64,000 bases of DNA from Aselliscus stoliczkanus (taxonomy: Eukaryota > Chordata > Mammalia > Chiroptera > Hipposideridae): assembly GCA_033961575.1 (NCBI GenBank), contig CM066731.1, positions 57,317,501 through 57,381,500 of the forward strand, read 5' to 3'. The notes below the pieces were generated by a model that was not told where the DNA came from, made no database searches, and worked only from the letters and a program-made list of their open reading frames with translations. A program made the translations under genes and the position numbers. Shown here one piece after another: positions 1 to 12,600 of the stretch (positions are counted from its first letter, which is position 1; each line of letters opens with the position of its first letter).

Positions 1-113
1 TTTGATTTTAAAAAAAATTAGCCCAGGGAGTACTGTTTTGCATTTCTGACTTCCTGGACCTTAGGATAACAAGTTTATATTGTTTCAAGTCATGAAATTT
101 GTAGTAATTTGTC

Positions 114-114
<1 letters not shown>

Positions 115-171
<57 letters not shown>
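115..171 (+). repeat. Uninterrupted (CAG)19 trinucleotide repeat
   Basis: Nineteen perfect CAG units (CTG on the minus strand), flanked by GTCA and CAAAGTAAC. One minus-strand reading gives polyalanine inside an 82-codon frame, but nothing else in that frame looks like a protein, so I treat it as a non-coding microsatellite downstream of VCPIP1. Confidence 0.97.
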
Positions 172-174
<3 letters not shown>

Positions 175-1589
175 AGTAACACACCTTTTCTGAAATGTTC
201 AACATTTTTGGCCTATATTTAAAATAGTGCGTTCTCTTCAAAAAGTGATCTTTCATAGTGTTGAAATTTTAGCCCTTTTTTGCAGCAAATGAGCCTAGTA
301 ACTGAGGGTTCAAAATGAAAGACAGGAACTCCAAGTTAGGAGAGAGGGTGCTCAGGGCATTAAAAAAGAGATATAATTTACCAGCATACCACAAAATCCT
401 TAAAGCAGGATTATCATTCATCTGTGGGAAGTGTGACATCCTCCCAGATAGGAATGTGTGTGTTTCTTTTCAATTCTAAGCTTTCTACTTCTCAATTTAT
501 CACCTTCCACTTTATCAGGGACAATAATCGATCTCGCCTTTTTTTCATACTCCCCTTGTCTTCTGGCCTAGTATGTCCGGGCATTCACAAAGGGAACAGT
601 GAATTTGGGAAATCTTAGGCAAATGTGTAGTTATTGAAGGTTGTGTACTGGCATTTAGCGTGCCGGTTCTAGGAACAAAAGACTCTGGCAGTGTTTGAGA
701 TAGTCCTGCACAAGGCAGTTCCATTCAGTGTTCAACCAGACAGGAAGGTAAGTGAAAAACCTGATTATAATTATTTAAGCCTAGAACCAGTTCCTTTTTA
801 CATACAAACACAAGTGCACAAGTGTTGCGGCGGGGGTGGGGTGGGGGTGGTTTGCACTGTTTTAAAATACACTGAATATTTCCAAACATGCAACTACTCT
901 GTAAACCAGGGAAAAGGTATATTTTATATTGTTCAGACTTAATCAAAAGCCATTTTAGAAAAATCACATCACTGAAGGTAACACAGCTCAAGGTTTTAAG
1001 GCACTAACACAGCCCACCAATATCTGACTGTATTTGTAGCTACTGAGTCCATAGTGATTCTACATATATGTCAGCTGGATTACTTGTACCTGAGAGTGGT
1101 TTTATTATCAATCTCTTGTTTCTCCTCCATAGTATAGGTAGAGCAGTAAGTTGATTTTTTTTTTAAAGAATTGTGTATTAGTTATCTATGAATTTCATTT
1201 TAGTGGGGTATAGGGAGTAGAATATATTGTTATAAAAAGGAGACAGTGGATCTAGTAGGGTTGAAAATACTGATCTCAATATATTCATCCATCCATCCCC
1301 CGCACCCCCCATAGCTCTGTATTTGCTACCCTCCCTTCTTTCCTTTCAGTCAAACGCCTTTAAAGTTGTCTTGACTTCACTACTCAGGCTTCAGTCCTCT
1401 GCCATCATCACCATGGCAGTGAAATGGTGGCTGCAAAAGTCACCGAACCCTTATATTCAATGGTCACTTGAAGAAAGAAACCAACCTTCATTTTACATGA
1501 ACTTTCTACAGCATTTGACTTCATTAAAACTTCCTTTTATTTGAAATTTTCATCCTGTTTTCTGTGACATCACATCCAGATTTTCATCT
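172..1589. other. Intergenic, no gene or repeat recognised
   Basis: AT-rich sequence with short chance reading frames only. A G-rich run (GGCGGGGGTGGGGTGGGGG, about 829-848) and a C-rich run near 1298-1310 are the only compositional features. Old, unrecognisable repeats may be present. Confidence 0.4.
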
Positions 1590-2250
1590 CTCAAACTCCT
1601 TTGCAAGCCTGCTCCTTAAATGTTGACAGTCCCCAGTATTGTGTTCTTAGCTCTCTTCTCACTCTACACTCTCTTCCTGGGCAACCTCATCCACTCCTAC
1701 GATTTCAGTCATATCCTGTGTTTCACAGATCTTTTTTTTTGAGGGCAGTGTCACTGGCCCTCCTATGTGGGACTGAACCAGGGCCGCTGGCTTCCCAAGC
1801 CAGCGCTTAACCACCACGCCACTCGGCCGGCCCTGTTTCACAGATCTTTATTTCCAATCCCAAACCCTCTCCTGAACTTCATCTCTCTCCATCTGGAAGC
1901 ACTAAACACCTAAAATTCAACATGTGCCAAAATGAAACTCACCTCCTACCCACCAATCTGTGATTATACCTAGATCCTATTCCGAATGAGTAGCACCATA
2001 ATCCAGCCTCTCAAGTCAGAATCTGAGAGTCTAGATCGATCTTTTTATTCTTCCCATCCCCACTGCCAGTGGGTCAGTTCAGGCTCTCCTCTGTCACTCA
2101 GTTATAACATGTCTTTTAACTATCTCTTGTCCAAGCCAATATATCCTCCTCTTGGCCAACTGAGGGATCTTTAAATCATAATTCTGTTCAAATTACAATA
2201 TCTGCCTTGGGAAAGCTCCAACTTCTAGTTGGTGTCTCAGAAAAAAAGCC
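1590..2250 (+). repeat. L2/CR1-type LINE, ORF2 reverse-transcriptase fossil
   Basis: The sequence around 1640-1720 reads as a decayed version of the CR1/L2 reverse-transcriptase stretch 'VLGPLLFSLY...GDLIHSYGF', seen here as TGTGTTCTTAGCTCTCTTCT followed by CTCATCCACTCCTACGATTT. The downstream part resembles the following ORF2 region (leucine-rich, 'TCAACATGTGCCAAAATGAA'). It is interrupted by a SINE at 1735-1833. The frame is broken many times. Confidence 0.55.
1735..1833 (-). mobile_element. Short tRNA-Ser-like SINE with 16-bp target duplication
   Basis: In reverse orientation: an oligo-T tail, then GAGGGCAGTGTCACTGGCCC ... CCACTCGGCCGGCCC. The target duplication TGTTTCACAGATCTTT is perfect at 1719-1734 and 1834-1849, which indicates a fairly recent insertion into the L2 fossil. 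Confidence 0.92.
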
Positions 2251-2497
2251 CTTCTCATTTGACATGTAGGGTCACCTCAGGTGTTTATCAGTTTAGTAAA
2301 ACTATAGATTACTTTAAAAGCAATTATAGCTACAGAATATTTTTTGAATACTATAAACCTTGATGATGTAAAAGTAATAGCATAGCTAATAAAAAAAGGA
2401 AGTAGAATGGGAAGGTAAAGGGTATTAGCAAATGCAGAAATGCTAATTTCTCATTTTACATACTGGAGAGTTAAGAGATGTCTAAAATTGATGACTC

Positions 2498-2652
2498 GGG
2501 CCGGCTGAGTGGTGCGGTGGTTAAGCGCTGGTTTGGGACGCCAGCGGCCCCGGTTTGGTCCCACATATGAGGGCCAGTGACCCTGCTCTCAAAATAAATA
2601 AATAAATAAATAAATGTGAAGGAGATTTCTTTTAAAAAATAAATAAATAAAT
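2498..2652 (+). mobile_element. Short tRNA-Ser-like SINE with (AAAT)n tail
   Basis: The head GGGCCGGCTGAGTGGTGCGG has the B box GGTTTGGTCC and ends at CTGCTCTC, followed by two (AAAT)n blocks separated by about 25 bp. Target duplication: AAAATTGATGACTC at 2484-2497 and AAAATTGATAACTC at 2653-2666, with one mismatch. Confidence 0.9.
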
Positions 2653-2666
2653 AAAATTGATAACTC

Positions 2667-3832
2667 AATAAACAGCCTTATATATATTATACAGAGTTAT
2701 AAAGATAACCTAAAAAGGGCAAGAGAACTCATATTTCATAATGGAGAAATCAAATACTGTCTAAAGTTGATACATCAAAAGATTAGACCTGTATGCATCT
2801 TAAGTTATAGAGGTAACCCCCAAAAGAGAAATGGTGATTTCACAATTAAAATGGGGGAGCTGGTTCTTTCTATAGATGATTGTTTTTTAAGCATGTACAT
2901 GCATTGCTTTGATAATAACTTTTAAAAATTAAAACAATTAAGGACTATTTCAATGAAACTTTTAGACTACTTCTATTTCAGATATTGCTTTAATTTTTCT
3001 ACTCACTTCACTGTACCAAAAATAAATTTAATAGCACTGTAAAGTTTACTATACGAAAAAGGCAGATCACTTGTCATAAGATAACACAATTATAAAATTG
3101 AAAAGCAACACTGTAAGCACAACTTAAGGTATGTATATATTAGTTATTAGCCACTTAGGCAGCACTACTGCTTAATGGAAACAGAGAAGGTGACAGATAC
3201 TGGGACAGAGCCATGAGAAGCTAGAAGAAATGTAATCTTTCTATAGTCCCAGTAATGTTGAAAGAAATCAATAATTCATGCTAATTTGATTCTCGCTTTA
3301 CTATTTTGCTTACATTTTTGTTATAGATCTATGCACCTAAATTACACTGGTCATAGCCAATAGCAGAGATACCTTTTAGTTTGAAAAGATAAGCTCATGT
3401 CTCTGAACTTGGGTTTTATACAGTGAATTTAGAATTCATTCTGATAGTTGACTTTTTTTCCCTTAGCAACACTATTTGTACAAGCTATCTTAAACTTTTT
3501 CATCCTTACCCATTCAACTGGATTACCACCCTTTTACAGGAAAGATTTGGGGTCTACAGTGTGGCAAACAGAAGCATCCCACTTAATTTTGCTTGATAGA
3601 CTGGCCTCGTAAATTTTTTTGGAGTTGCTGAATTTTGCCAATTTGATTTTTAAACATCTTATACTGTAGGTCTTAACAAGGTACCTGATAGATCAAAACT
3701 TGACAGACTACCACACACGATATATGTCATAGAAATAAGCTTTCTAGGTAATAAGCACATAGCCCACGAGCTATACTTTGAGAAACATCACATTTAAGGA
3801 ACCTTCCCACCAAAGCAACAGACCTGCTTAGT
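2667..3832. other. Intergenic, no gene recognised
   Basis: AT-rich sequence without reading frames or repeats that I can name. Confidence 0.4.
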
Positions 3833-3847
3833 AAATGACAATAATTA

Positions 3848-4023
3848 GGGTGGCTGGTTGGCTCAGTTGGTCAGAGCGCAGTGCCCCTCATAACACAAAG
3901 GTTGCTGGTTCAATCCCCACATGGGCTGCTGAGTGCGCGCACAACTAGACTGAAACAAATACTCAACTTGGGCTGATGGGTCCTGGAAAAACACACAGTT
4001 TCCCAATAAATAAATATTTTTTT
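3848..4023 (+). mobile_element. Rhin-1-like tRNA-derived SINE
   Basis: The head GGGTGGCTGGTTGGCTCAGT has a B-box-like GGTTCAATCCCC and a body with CACAACTAGACTGAA, ending at TTTCCCAATAAATAAATA. The target duplication AAATGACAATAATTA is perfect at 3833-3847 and 4024-4038. Confidence 0.9.
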
Positions 4024-4364
4024 AAATGACAATAATTATTCTAGGTTCTTGATATGAGGCAGTTGGATTTGTATGTAACCAGTGATTCTCAAATTTACCC
4101 AGTTTAATCATCTAAGAAATTCTGAAACCCTTAAAGCACTTCCAAATTTGGAGGAAGCAAGAAAACAAACCCAAGGAGGGAGGAACTTGGAGGATTGGGG
4201 TTCAAGAAGGGAACTTGTAGGAAGTGAAATTAAAGATAGGTACTATGCATTGAAGTCAGTTCAAACCAGGTTGGTATACCTGAAAACAAGATAAACAATA
4301 GACATTTGCAGACTGCTGTGATTACCAAATTTCACTCCTTTGCTAAATTACAAATGTAGCACTG

Positions 4365-4600
4365 AAGTTAAGAGTACAAATTATGGAGTCATAAGCTTCT
4401 TTAGGTTTAAATCACAGCTCCAGGACCTGTGTAAACTACCCAACCTGAGCCTGTTTTTACCTGAGCCTGTTTCCTGAAAGATGAAGACAATGACGGTACC
4501 CAGCCACTGAGTTGTTTGGAGGGTTAAACTAATTATTGCATGTTATGTTTTGCCTATTGCCTAGATACAGGGAAAGGGCCACTAAATGACAATTATTATG
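4365..4600 (+). repeat. MIR
   Basis: The sequence follows the MIR core order: 'TGGAGTCATA...', 'AAATCACAGCTCC', 'CTGTTTCCTGAAAGATGAAG', 'TTGTTTGGAGGGTTAAA', 'AGGGAAAGGGCC'. It is an old ancestral mammalian SINE. Confidence 0.7.
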
Positions 4601-4617
4601 AATGTATTTATTGCTTG

Positions 4618-4745
4618 TCTTCATTACTGGGGTATAAGCTCCAAGAGCCACATGGAATTTGTCTCATTTAGAACTGCTTCCCCGGTTCCTAGAACAGAAG
4701 CTTGGCATTTGATTAGTGCTTAATAAAGTTTTAAATGAATGAATG
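4618..4745 (+). repeat. L2 LINE 3' end
   Basis: Typical L2 tail: 'GTATAAGCTCCAAGAGCCAC', 'GGTTCCTAGAACAGAAGCTT', 'TGCTTAATAAAGTTTTAAAT', then (GAAT)n. Confidence 0.65.
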
Positions 4746-6445
4746 ATTCAGTATGTTGATATCATAAATCAAATATAAAAATAAGTCATTTTTTACCAGT
4801 AGATCTCATAATTTTTTTCTATACATAAAACTAACACACAGGAACAATGGTCCCAGAGTCTCACACAATTTATGTTTTTAGAGAAAGAATTATGTGGTAT
4901 GACAAATGATTAAAAACAAGTATGCAGTCTGAACTGCAGTTCCTGGATTCTCAAAAAGCATCCATAAAAATAAAATCCAGAGGAAAAGCGACTGGGGAGA
5001 GAGAGAAACAAGATGGCACCGGAGGTAAACGCTGTGTTTACCTTCTCTCACAACCACATCAAAATTACAACTAATCTACAAAACAACCATTATTGAGAAT
5101 TGCTAAAATCATGCTGAATTGAATGAAGCCTTTCAATTAAGGACGTGCAGAAGCAGCCACCTGCAGGCTGCTGGGAAGTGCAGACATGGAACAGGTTGGT
5201 CCCACATGCGCGTGACCATGAATAACCGGGAGGGCTACTTTGGCTGTGGGGGTCCCTCCACATCCCCTAGAAGGGCGAGATATCCCAGTCCCACTCCAGC
5301 CCAGGGTTCCAAGTGGGGAGAGAAGTCCCCATAATTTCTGGTTGTGATAACCCAGCACAGATTGTGACTGAGTGAGATTGAAGGCAGCTGCACTCCAGTG
5401 GCTCCTCTTAAAGGGACTGCACACAGACTTACCCACCAACCGAATCATTTGCTCTGAGTTCCAGCGTTGGGAGAGCAGCTGAAAAGGTGGCAGGGACAAA
5501 TGGTGAGGAATTGAGTTACCTGGCTTGGGATGGGGGGCTGGAGAGGCGGCTTTCTCCTGGATGCTGACCGAGGCCATTGTTTCTTTGCTGAGCCCTCTCC
5601 CTTCCCAGCATGTGGACACAGGCGGCTGCCATTTCTGAGTCTCTGCCATTTGTTTGCCCTGCCCTGGTGATTCAAGATCAGCCCACCTAACTTTTGGGCA
5701 CACCCAGGCTGTTTTCAGTGGCTTTTTCATGCAGACCGCCTGCCTTTGCTCAAGCTACAGATTTTCCTAAACTCCAAAAGGTTCACAGAACCTAGACAAA
5801 CAGCATCTGGCTTGAGTGTATCCTGTGCCTCTGGCTGAGCAGCCCTAAGCCAACACTAACGGCTGTCAGCCTTGGTTTGGGGTTGGCCTCTCAAGATGCT
5901 TCCAAGCACATCATGGCTGGCAGCCATCTGCAGATTTCTTTCTGGATCCCGCTGGGTGGCCCCAGGTGGGGCACGGGCTGTGGCTGAACTTGACCTACAG
6001 CGGATCCCCTCCAAGGTGGTCCTGGGGCTGGCACCCCCAATGGACAGCTTCAAAATGAGCTGGAGCATCACCCAGCCACCTCCAAGTACAACACCCAAGG
6101 AGTGGATTGGGCAGACACCAGAGTCTTACTGAGACAGATCCTGCTCTGTACGATCAGCTGGAGCACCACAACTCTTCCACAGCAGTCAAGGCCAGTCCTC
6201 ACAACCAGTGAGCTCAAGGGTCAGTCCCTCCCACTGATGTGCAATTATCAACTAAAGCTCAACTACAAGAGGAGGGCGCACACAACCCACAGAAGGGACA
6301 CACCTGGAACATGTTGCTCAGGTGACCAGAAAGACTGTACCACTGAACCCCACAACAAACCTACTACATAAGGCCATTCTACTAAGACTGGAAGACATGG
6401 CAGCTCTATCTAATACATAGAAACAAACACAGGGAGGCAGCCAAA

Positions 6446-7698
6446 ATGGAGAGACAAAGAAACATGTCCCAAATAAAGGAACAGAACAAAACTCCAGAAA
6501 AAGAACTAAGTAAAACGGAGATAAGCAATCTATCAGATGCAGAGTTCCAAACACTAGTTATAAGAATGCTCAGTGATCTCAGGGAGAAATTCAATAGAGA
6601 GATAGGAAGCATAAAAATGGAGATGAAAACCATACAAAAGAACAAGTCCAGAAATAAAGGATACAATAACAGAAATGAAGAATATATTAAAGGTAACCAA
6701 CAGATTAGATGAACCAGAGGATCCAACCAGCAATGGAGAAGATAAGGTAGTAGAAAACACCCAATCAGAACAGCAAAAAGAAAAAAGAATCTGGGCTGGC
6801 CAAGTGGCTCAGTTGGTTAAGAATATGAGCTCTGAGCAACAGGGTCGCCGGTTCAATTCCCGCATGGGCCAGTGAGCTGCCACTGAGCTGCCAACAGGTG
6901 ACAGGATGGCTCAGCTGGTGAGAGCACGTGCTCCTAACAACAAGGTTGCTGGTTTGACTCCTGCATGGGATAATGGGTTATGCCCACCCACAACTAAGAT
7001 TGTACACAGCACTTTGAGGTGAGCTGCTCTGAGCTGCCAGTGGGTGGATGGGTGGCCAGATGGTGACTGGACTTGGAGCTGAGCTAGCTGCACCCTTCAC
7101 AACTAAGATTGAAGGACAACTTGGCTGTACCCCTTCCCCAATAAAATCTTTAAAAAAAAAAAATCCAAAAAATTGAGGAGAGTTTAAGAGGCCTTGGGGA
7201 CAATATCAAGAGCACCAACATTCCAAAAGAAGAGAGGAAGCCAGGAACTGAAAATCTATTTAAAGAAATAATGACAGAAAACTTCCCTAACCTGGTGAAG
7301 GAAACAGACATTCAAGCCCAGGAAGCACATATTGTCCCAAACAAGATGAACCCAGAGGCTAACACCAAGACACATCATAATTAAAATGCCAAAGGCTAAA
7401 GATGAAGAGAGAATCTTAAAAGCAGCAAGAGAAAAGCAGTTAGTTACCTACAAGGGGGCCCCCATACGACTGTCAGCTGATTTCTTAACAGGAACTTTGC
7501 AGCCAAGAAGGGAGTGGCAGGAAATAAATCTTAAGTGATGAAAAGCAACAACATACAACCAAGATTGTTCTACCCAGCAAGGCTGTCATTTAGAATTAAA
7601 GGACAGATAAGAAGCTTCTCAGACAAGAAAAAGCTGAAGGAGTTCATCACCACCAAACCGGTATTACAAGGACTCTTAGAGGGACTTCTTTTAAGATG
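6446..7698 (+). pseudogene. L1 ORF1 (RNA-binding chaperone) pseudogene, SINE-interrupted
   Basis: The start MERQRNMSQIKEQNKTPEKE is typical of mammalian L1 ORF1p. A coiled-coil part (FQTLVIRMLSDLREKFNREI) is followed, after the SINE, by the RRM/C-terminal motif region (FPNLVKETD, then 'ARRE'-like QPRREWQE and TTKPVLQG near 7650). Multiple stops and shifts make it non-functional. Confidence 0.8.
6792..7163 (+). mobile_element. Rhin-1-like dimeric SINE inside L1 ORF1
   Basis: Two tRNA-like heads are visible: GGGCTGGCCAAGTGGCTCAG near 6793 and GGATGGCTCAGCTGGTGAG near 6904, each with a GGTTYRAYTCC B box. The body has CACAACTAAGATTG repeats and ends CCCCAATAAAATCTTT plus oligo-A. The L1 sequence resumes on the far side (AAAAAATTGAGGAGAGTTTA). 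Confidence 0.8.
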
Positions 7699-8294
7699 AG
7701 AGGGGGAATAAGGATGGGTGAAAGGGGGAGGGATTAAGAAGTACAAACTGGTTGTTACACAGTAGTCATGGGGATGTAGAGTACAGCATAAGGAATATAG
7801 TCAATAATATTGTAATAACTAGGTATGGTGATAGGGACTAGATCAGGGTGATAGATGGGAACGGGGTTGGAAGCAGGGTGAAAAAGGTGAAGGAATTAAG
7901 ACATACAAATTGGTAATGAATACAGTGTGGGGAATATAATCATCAATGTTGTAAAGATCATGTAAGGTTCCAGATGGGCACTGGACTTATCAGGGGGATC
8001 ACATCATAGACAGTGTAGATGCCTGACCAATGTGCTATACACCTGAAGAGCTGAAGTAGAATAATATTGACAGTCAACTGTAGCTAAATATATAAGTATA
8101 TATAGTCACAGGATGTGGAGTACAACATAGGGAAGATAGTCAATGGTATTGTAATAGCTAGATACGATGTCAGATGGGTAGTAGCTTGAGGGGTGGGTTA
8201 TCACTTTATGAGGGGTTTAAATGTCTATTATGTTGCTTCGTACACCCAAAACTAATTAAAAAAAAGAAAAAAGATAAATAAAAAATAAAATCCA

Positions 8295-9099
8295 TACTGA
8301 GCTGTCGTAAGCAGGATGTTTATCTTACTCACTTAAGAGTTGAGGGCTCTTAATTATATGGTATGTAACCAGTAATAGACGTCAAGTCCAAGTTTGGAAC
8401 AAGTGTAGCCAAAGCATAAAGCAAAGCTACTTATGATTGTTTACTTGGGGCACACACCTATGTCACTTGTCCCACTCAGCACTATGCTGTCAGCAAGTGA
8501 GACCACGATGACTGGATCAAGCAGAACAAGAGGGTAACAACTATAGAGCCACAAGGTTTTAGTAGAAATGGAGGCCTTGAAAGGCTCCATGACTTGCCTT
8601 AGGTCACAGGACAAGTTAGTTGCAGAGCACAGATTGTCTGTCAGTTCTCGATTTTCAGTGTTGCCTGTGGTCAAAGCTCCTGTGCAAGTATCTGAACATA
8701 CAACCATTCAGTTTTCAGTTCATTAGCTATATACCACAAATAAAGCAAGTTTTAACTTAATGAAACAATTTAAATGTGTGCCCTGTGAGGATTTATCTCA
8801 CTTAAATGGTTAAATTCTACTGAATTCTTCTTATATATAATACCAACAGTATCAAACATTTGAATGTTTACTATGTCAGGCACTGTTCTAATCATCTGAC
8901 ATGTATTAATTCATTTAACCCTCACAGTAACCCCAGATGTCATGATCATCCTTTTTGAGAAGAAAGTGAAGTAGAGAGAGATCACACAGTAAGCGGTGTG
9001 CCAGGACTCAGATCTAATCAGTCTGGTGTCTAAAGTAGTTAGAGGCTGTGCACTAACTATTGTTAAAGTCTAACACAATGAATACTAAGTATATATATT
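8295..9099. other. Intergenic; MIR-like relic at about 8860-9045 (minus)
   Basis: The reverse MIR signature is visible: 'TACTATGTCAGGCACTGTTC', 'TTCATTTAACCCTCACAGTA', 'GAGAGAGATCACACAGTAAG', 'CAGGACTCAGATCT'. The rest is not recognised. Confidence 0.5.
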
Positions 9100-9113
9100 A
9101 AAACTTAAAAGTA

Positions 9114-9226
9114 GGGCCGGCCATTGGTTAAGAGCCTGCTCAATAGCAATAGGGTCACTGGTTCAATTCCTGGCCTGAGCTGAGCTGCCAACATGTGGCA
9201 GGATAGCTCAGCTAAAACAAACAAAC
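9114..9226 (+). mobile_element. Truncated tRNA-derived SINE
   Basis: GGGCCGGCCATTGGTTAAGA with GGTTCAATTCC, ending in (CAAA)n. Target duplication: AAAACTTAAAAGTA (9100-9113) and AAAACTTACAAGTA (9227-9240), with one mismatch. Confidence 0.85.
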
Positions 9227-9240
9227 AAAAACTTACAAGT

Positions 9241-9664
9241 AAACTTGTCATGTTGATTGCTAAACTACACAAATGTAATTTTGTACTATTTTCTGTATTT
9301 CCCTTCATTTATGCATTATCTCCAACCAGTACTTTTCTAAGAAGCAGCACAAAACCAAATTATCTTTATTAGAACATATCTTTGTCTTTACTCAGTAAGC
9401 ATTACATGACTCAATTATGTAGTATGTTTAATGAAATTTTGCTTACTTTTTCTAATTGGATCTATTTCATTTGCATTGAAACCTGCATTAAGGGGAGAAC
9501 TTACTGTCCTTATATGATATCCCACTTATGGAAGTTTTTAAAAAACTTTATTACACTAAGAATTCTTTTATAAAACAACTATATTTTCATGCATTATAAT
9601 ATGAAGGTGTAATTCCAGGAAACTAAATAAAAAGTAACTTTAAAAAGCTAATGTGGAGAAGTTG
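9241..9664. other. Intergenic, nothing recognised
   Basis: AT-rich; only chance reading frames (for example 9382-9573). Confidence 0.4.
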
Positions 9665-12600
9665 AGGGGAAAATCAGTACGTATTATTTTTATTTTATTA
9701 TTGATATAAAAGAAAAATTCAAATACTGTACAGTGAGGTGTACTGTAGAACACTATACAGTTATAATACACTATTACCAATTATTACTCTATTATATACA
9801 GTAATCACAAAATCAAAAAATAATGGGTAACAGCCAGTGCCTTAGGGATGACATAACATCTATACAATTTACTGAGCAATTAAAGCACTTGCTATTTTCC
9901 CCAAATATTTACACTATTACCCCTTAATTTTACATATTCTAAGTAGCACTTCCCTCCAAAAAGTAGACTCTTCAGCTCTTGGCACTAATTCTTAAAGTCA
10001 AATAAACCTAAAAATACTGAAAACCTTTTCATTCTTTTATTGCTCTACCAAAGGCATAAAGGCTCAGGAAGGGACCTGTGCATTCTAAAGAGAAGTATGC
10101 AATACCTTAAAATTTTAAATACTAAGTAATTCATACTCACAAGCAGATAACATGAACTAAAATTTTTAGTTTTCCTTTCTTTTACAAGAGAATAATCATT
10201 GTATTAGTATTATACTACAAAAACATGTAACTCCATAATTTAAAAAATTAAATGTCAGATATACAAGTAATGGCATTTTCTCCAATAATTCACAATTTTT
10301 ACAATTTCTGCTATTTGGAACAAATGTTAAAATTTCCACGATTTTAGTAAGTATTATTAAATAGAAAATGAAACAGCATCTCAGAATTCTATTAAGAATC
10401 GCAGAACTTACAATTAACTATAACTCTTACATGGGCGATATAGCTTCCCTTTGTTATTTAACATTCTACTATGGTATGTTTTCAAGTGAGCAATTCTGGC
10501 TTGATAAATTGATATTTTAATTGTGAAGAGGTTATACAATTTTTGTTAAAGTATATGGTAACCTTGAAATGTAGGATATGTCTACCCAACTTACTTAGAG
10601 TATGTATCTTACTACTACTATTAAAAAGTTCATTTTAAATTCATATTAAGATAAGCGAAGTTTAATCTGATTTTGCAAAGGCTTTTATGAAAATCTTAAT
10701 ATGGAAACCTTGTTTGGAAAACCATGAAACTCTCAAAATCTGCTTTGCAGTATTTTAAGTGTGGACCAATTAAAATTCCTGTTGAAAATGAAGACAAAAC
10801 TGTACTGCTATTCTGAAATAATCATTTTATGATATTGTCATAATATTGACTGAAGCATAATGACACAAGTTACAAATTTATTTCATATCTAAAGATATTA
10901 GTGAGGTCTAAATTTGTGGAGAAATATTCACTAGCAGCCAGTATTACTAGGTAACTATTTAAAATACTTTTTATAAACTTTGCACTTAGTAGTAACAGTT
11001 GATGTCAGTACAACTGTCAAAACCTGTCAGTAGTATATGAGTTGCTAACAAGTGATCTTCCCTGAGGTAAGAGACCATATGCAAATGTCTGCTCATTTCC
11101 AATGAAGTTACTCAAAAATAATGGCAGTAAAGACCTGTGAATTGGAATCACAGATGAATTTCAGATTGATATCTTAATTGCAAGCAGCAGGTTTGACTGT
11201 AAAACCAAACCAAAAATCATCAGAAGATATAAATCCAATTTTCGTCAATAGCATTTGCAAAATTTCTCAGGTCATTATCCTAACATTTTCCAATAAAACA
11301 ACTGAAACAGTGAAAGAGCGGGGAAATGGGCCTTAGGGTTGCTCTTTAACTAGTTCCTGGAAACCATATCCTTGGAATTCATTATATTCCCGTCAAATTT
11401 GGCAGTTGTCTTGTTTTTCTTCAGTCTCAGCCAAGTTTCTCAATACCAGTATTCTAGACATACACCATCTTTAATTCTACTGGGACTGTGGGTCATCAAT
11501 TCAAACTTGGTATGATTAACTATAAAATGGATTACTGAAGAATTTAAATTTTACATGAAACTGCAAATAGAATTTAATTATAGGACTGATTGTATTTAAA
11601 ATGTTAGATCTAGGGCTAAAAATATTTTAACTGATTTATGATCCCTAGTTTGGATTCAAAGTTGTGATCACAAATAGCAGTGCTAAAAAACAATTTTTTT
11701 AGTCTTGCATTTGATTATAACCATACGGGAGAACGATGATATTTAAGAACTTAAACTGTGTTCTAAAACTTCTTTGAAAAGATGATACCTGGCCCACCTC
11801 AAAAACCATTAATCACCCCAACCAAATTTCAGCAGCTTTAAAATAATTTCAAGAAATCTAGTCATTCTCAGAATCGGGCCTGTTTTCTTTATTAAGGGAG
11901 AACCCAAATTATAATAAATATTCATATGTTACTGGCTCCCAAATAGCATTACTGTGGTGAGAGAAATTAATAGTGTTGTCAGAGGTTAAGTCCTTCTTCT
12001 AAATGTTCCCAGATACATTCTTGACTAAATGGAAGTATTTAATATAATAGGGAGATTGAATTTGTTTCTGACATTTTTACTTTATGCTATGAGAGTATAT
12101 TTGTCAATTGCTTACTCAACATACTAAGTCACAGATGAAGAAAATATTTGTTAAAGGTGATTATTTACCTGAAAGCAGTGCATTTGCTTGTTGAAGTTTT
12201 CTTGTATTTAGACTAAAAAAAAAAGGGGGGGGGCATGTTTCAGTGGCTGAAAAAGCCGAAAATAATTACAGTGGTTAGTGATATTTGTAATTTTTAGTTT
12301 AATACACAGAAGTCACCTATACTAATGAAATAGGAAATATTATTAGGTACTGCAGTTCTTTATGCAAAACTAGTGCACAATATAAAAGTTGTACATTTAC
12401 CTGCTATTTAGATATAGAGAAAGATACTTGAAATTTAGAAGAATGGAGATAAAGTATGGTTTAAAAAATGTGATGTGATAAAACTCAAATATATATCTTG
12501 TTCAAATACCACCTGCAAATGTCTAGATTCTCCATTCTTTCCTTATTCAAAATGGACTAGTTCCATTTAGGAAGTGGATTCAGTGAGAGATACTTTCACA

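Larger units (their letters stand above)
4980..8280 (+). mobile_element. Full-length ORF1-only L1 (HAL1-type) with target duplication
   Basis: The target duplication AAAAATAAAATCCA is perfect at 4966-4979 and 8281-8294, so both ends are intact. The 5' UTR (about 4980-6445) starts with a YY1-like AAGATGGC near 5013. ORF1-like coding (start near 6446, MERQRNMSQIKEQNKTPEKE) covers the coiled-coil and RRM/CTD regions to about 7690 with stops and shifts. It is then followed directly by the L1 3' UTR (TAGTCATGGGGATGTAGAGT ...) and an A-rich tail. No ORF2 (endonuclease or reverse transcriptase) lies between ORF1 and the 3' UTR, which is the HAL1 ('half-L1') layout. A SINE interrupts ORF1 at 6792-7163. 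The 197-codon minus frame at 5137-5730 is antisense to the 5' UTR and not a gene. Confidence 0.85.

Noticed and set aside
8..256. Polyalanine-containing 82-codon minus frame
   Set aside because: Only the (CTG)n tract gives it length; the flanks have no protein character.
5137..5730. 197-codon minus-strand reading frame
   Set aside because: Antisense to the GC-rich L1 5' UTR; no domain, no start context and no conservation evidence.
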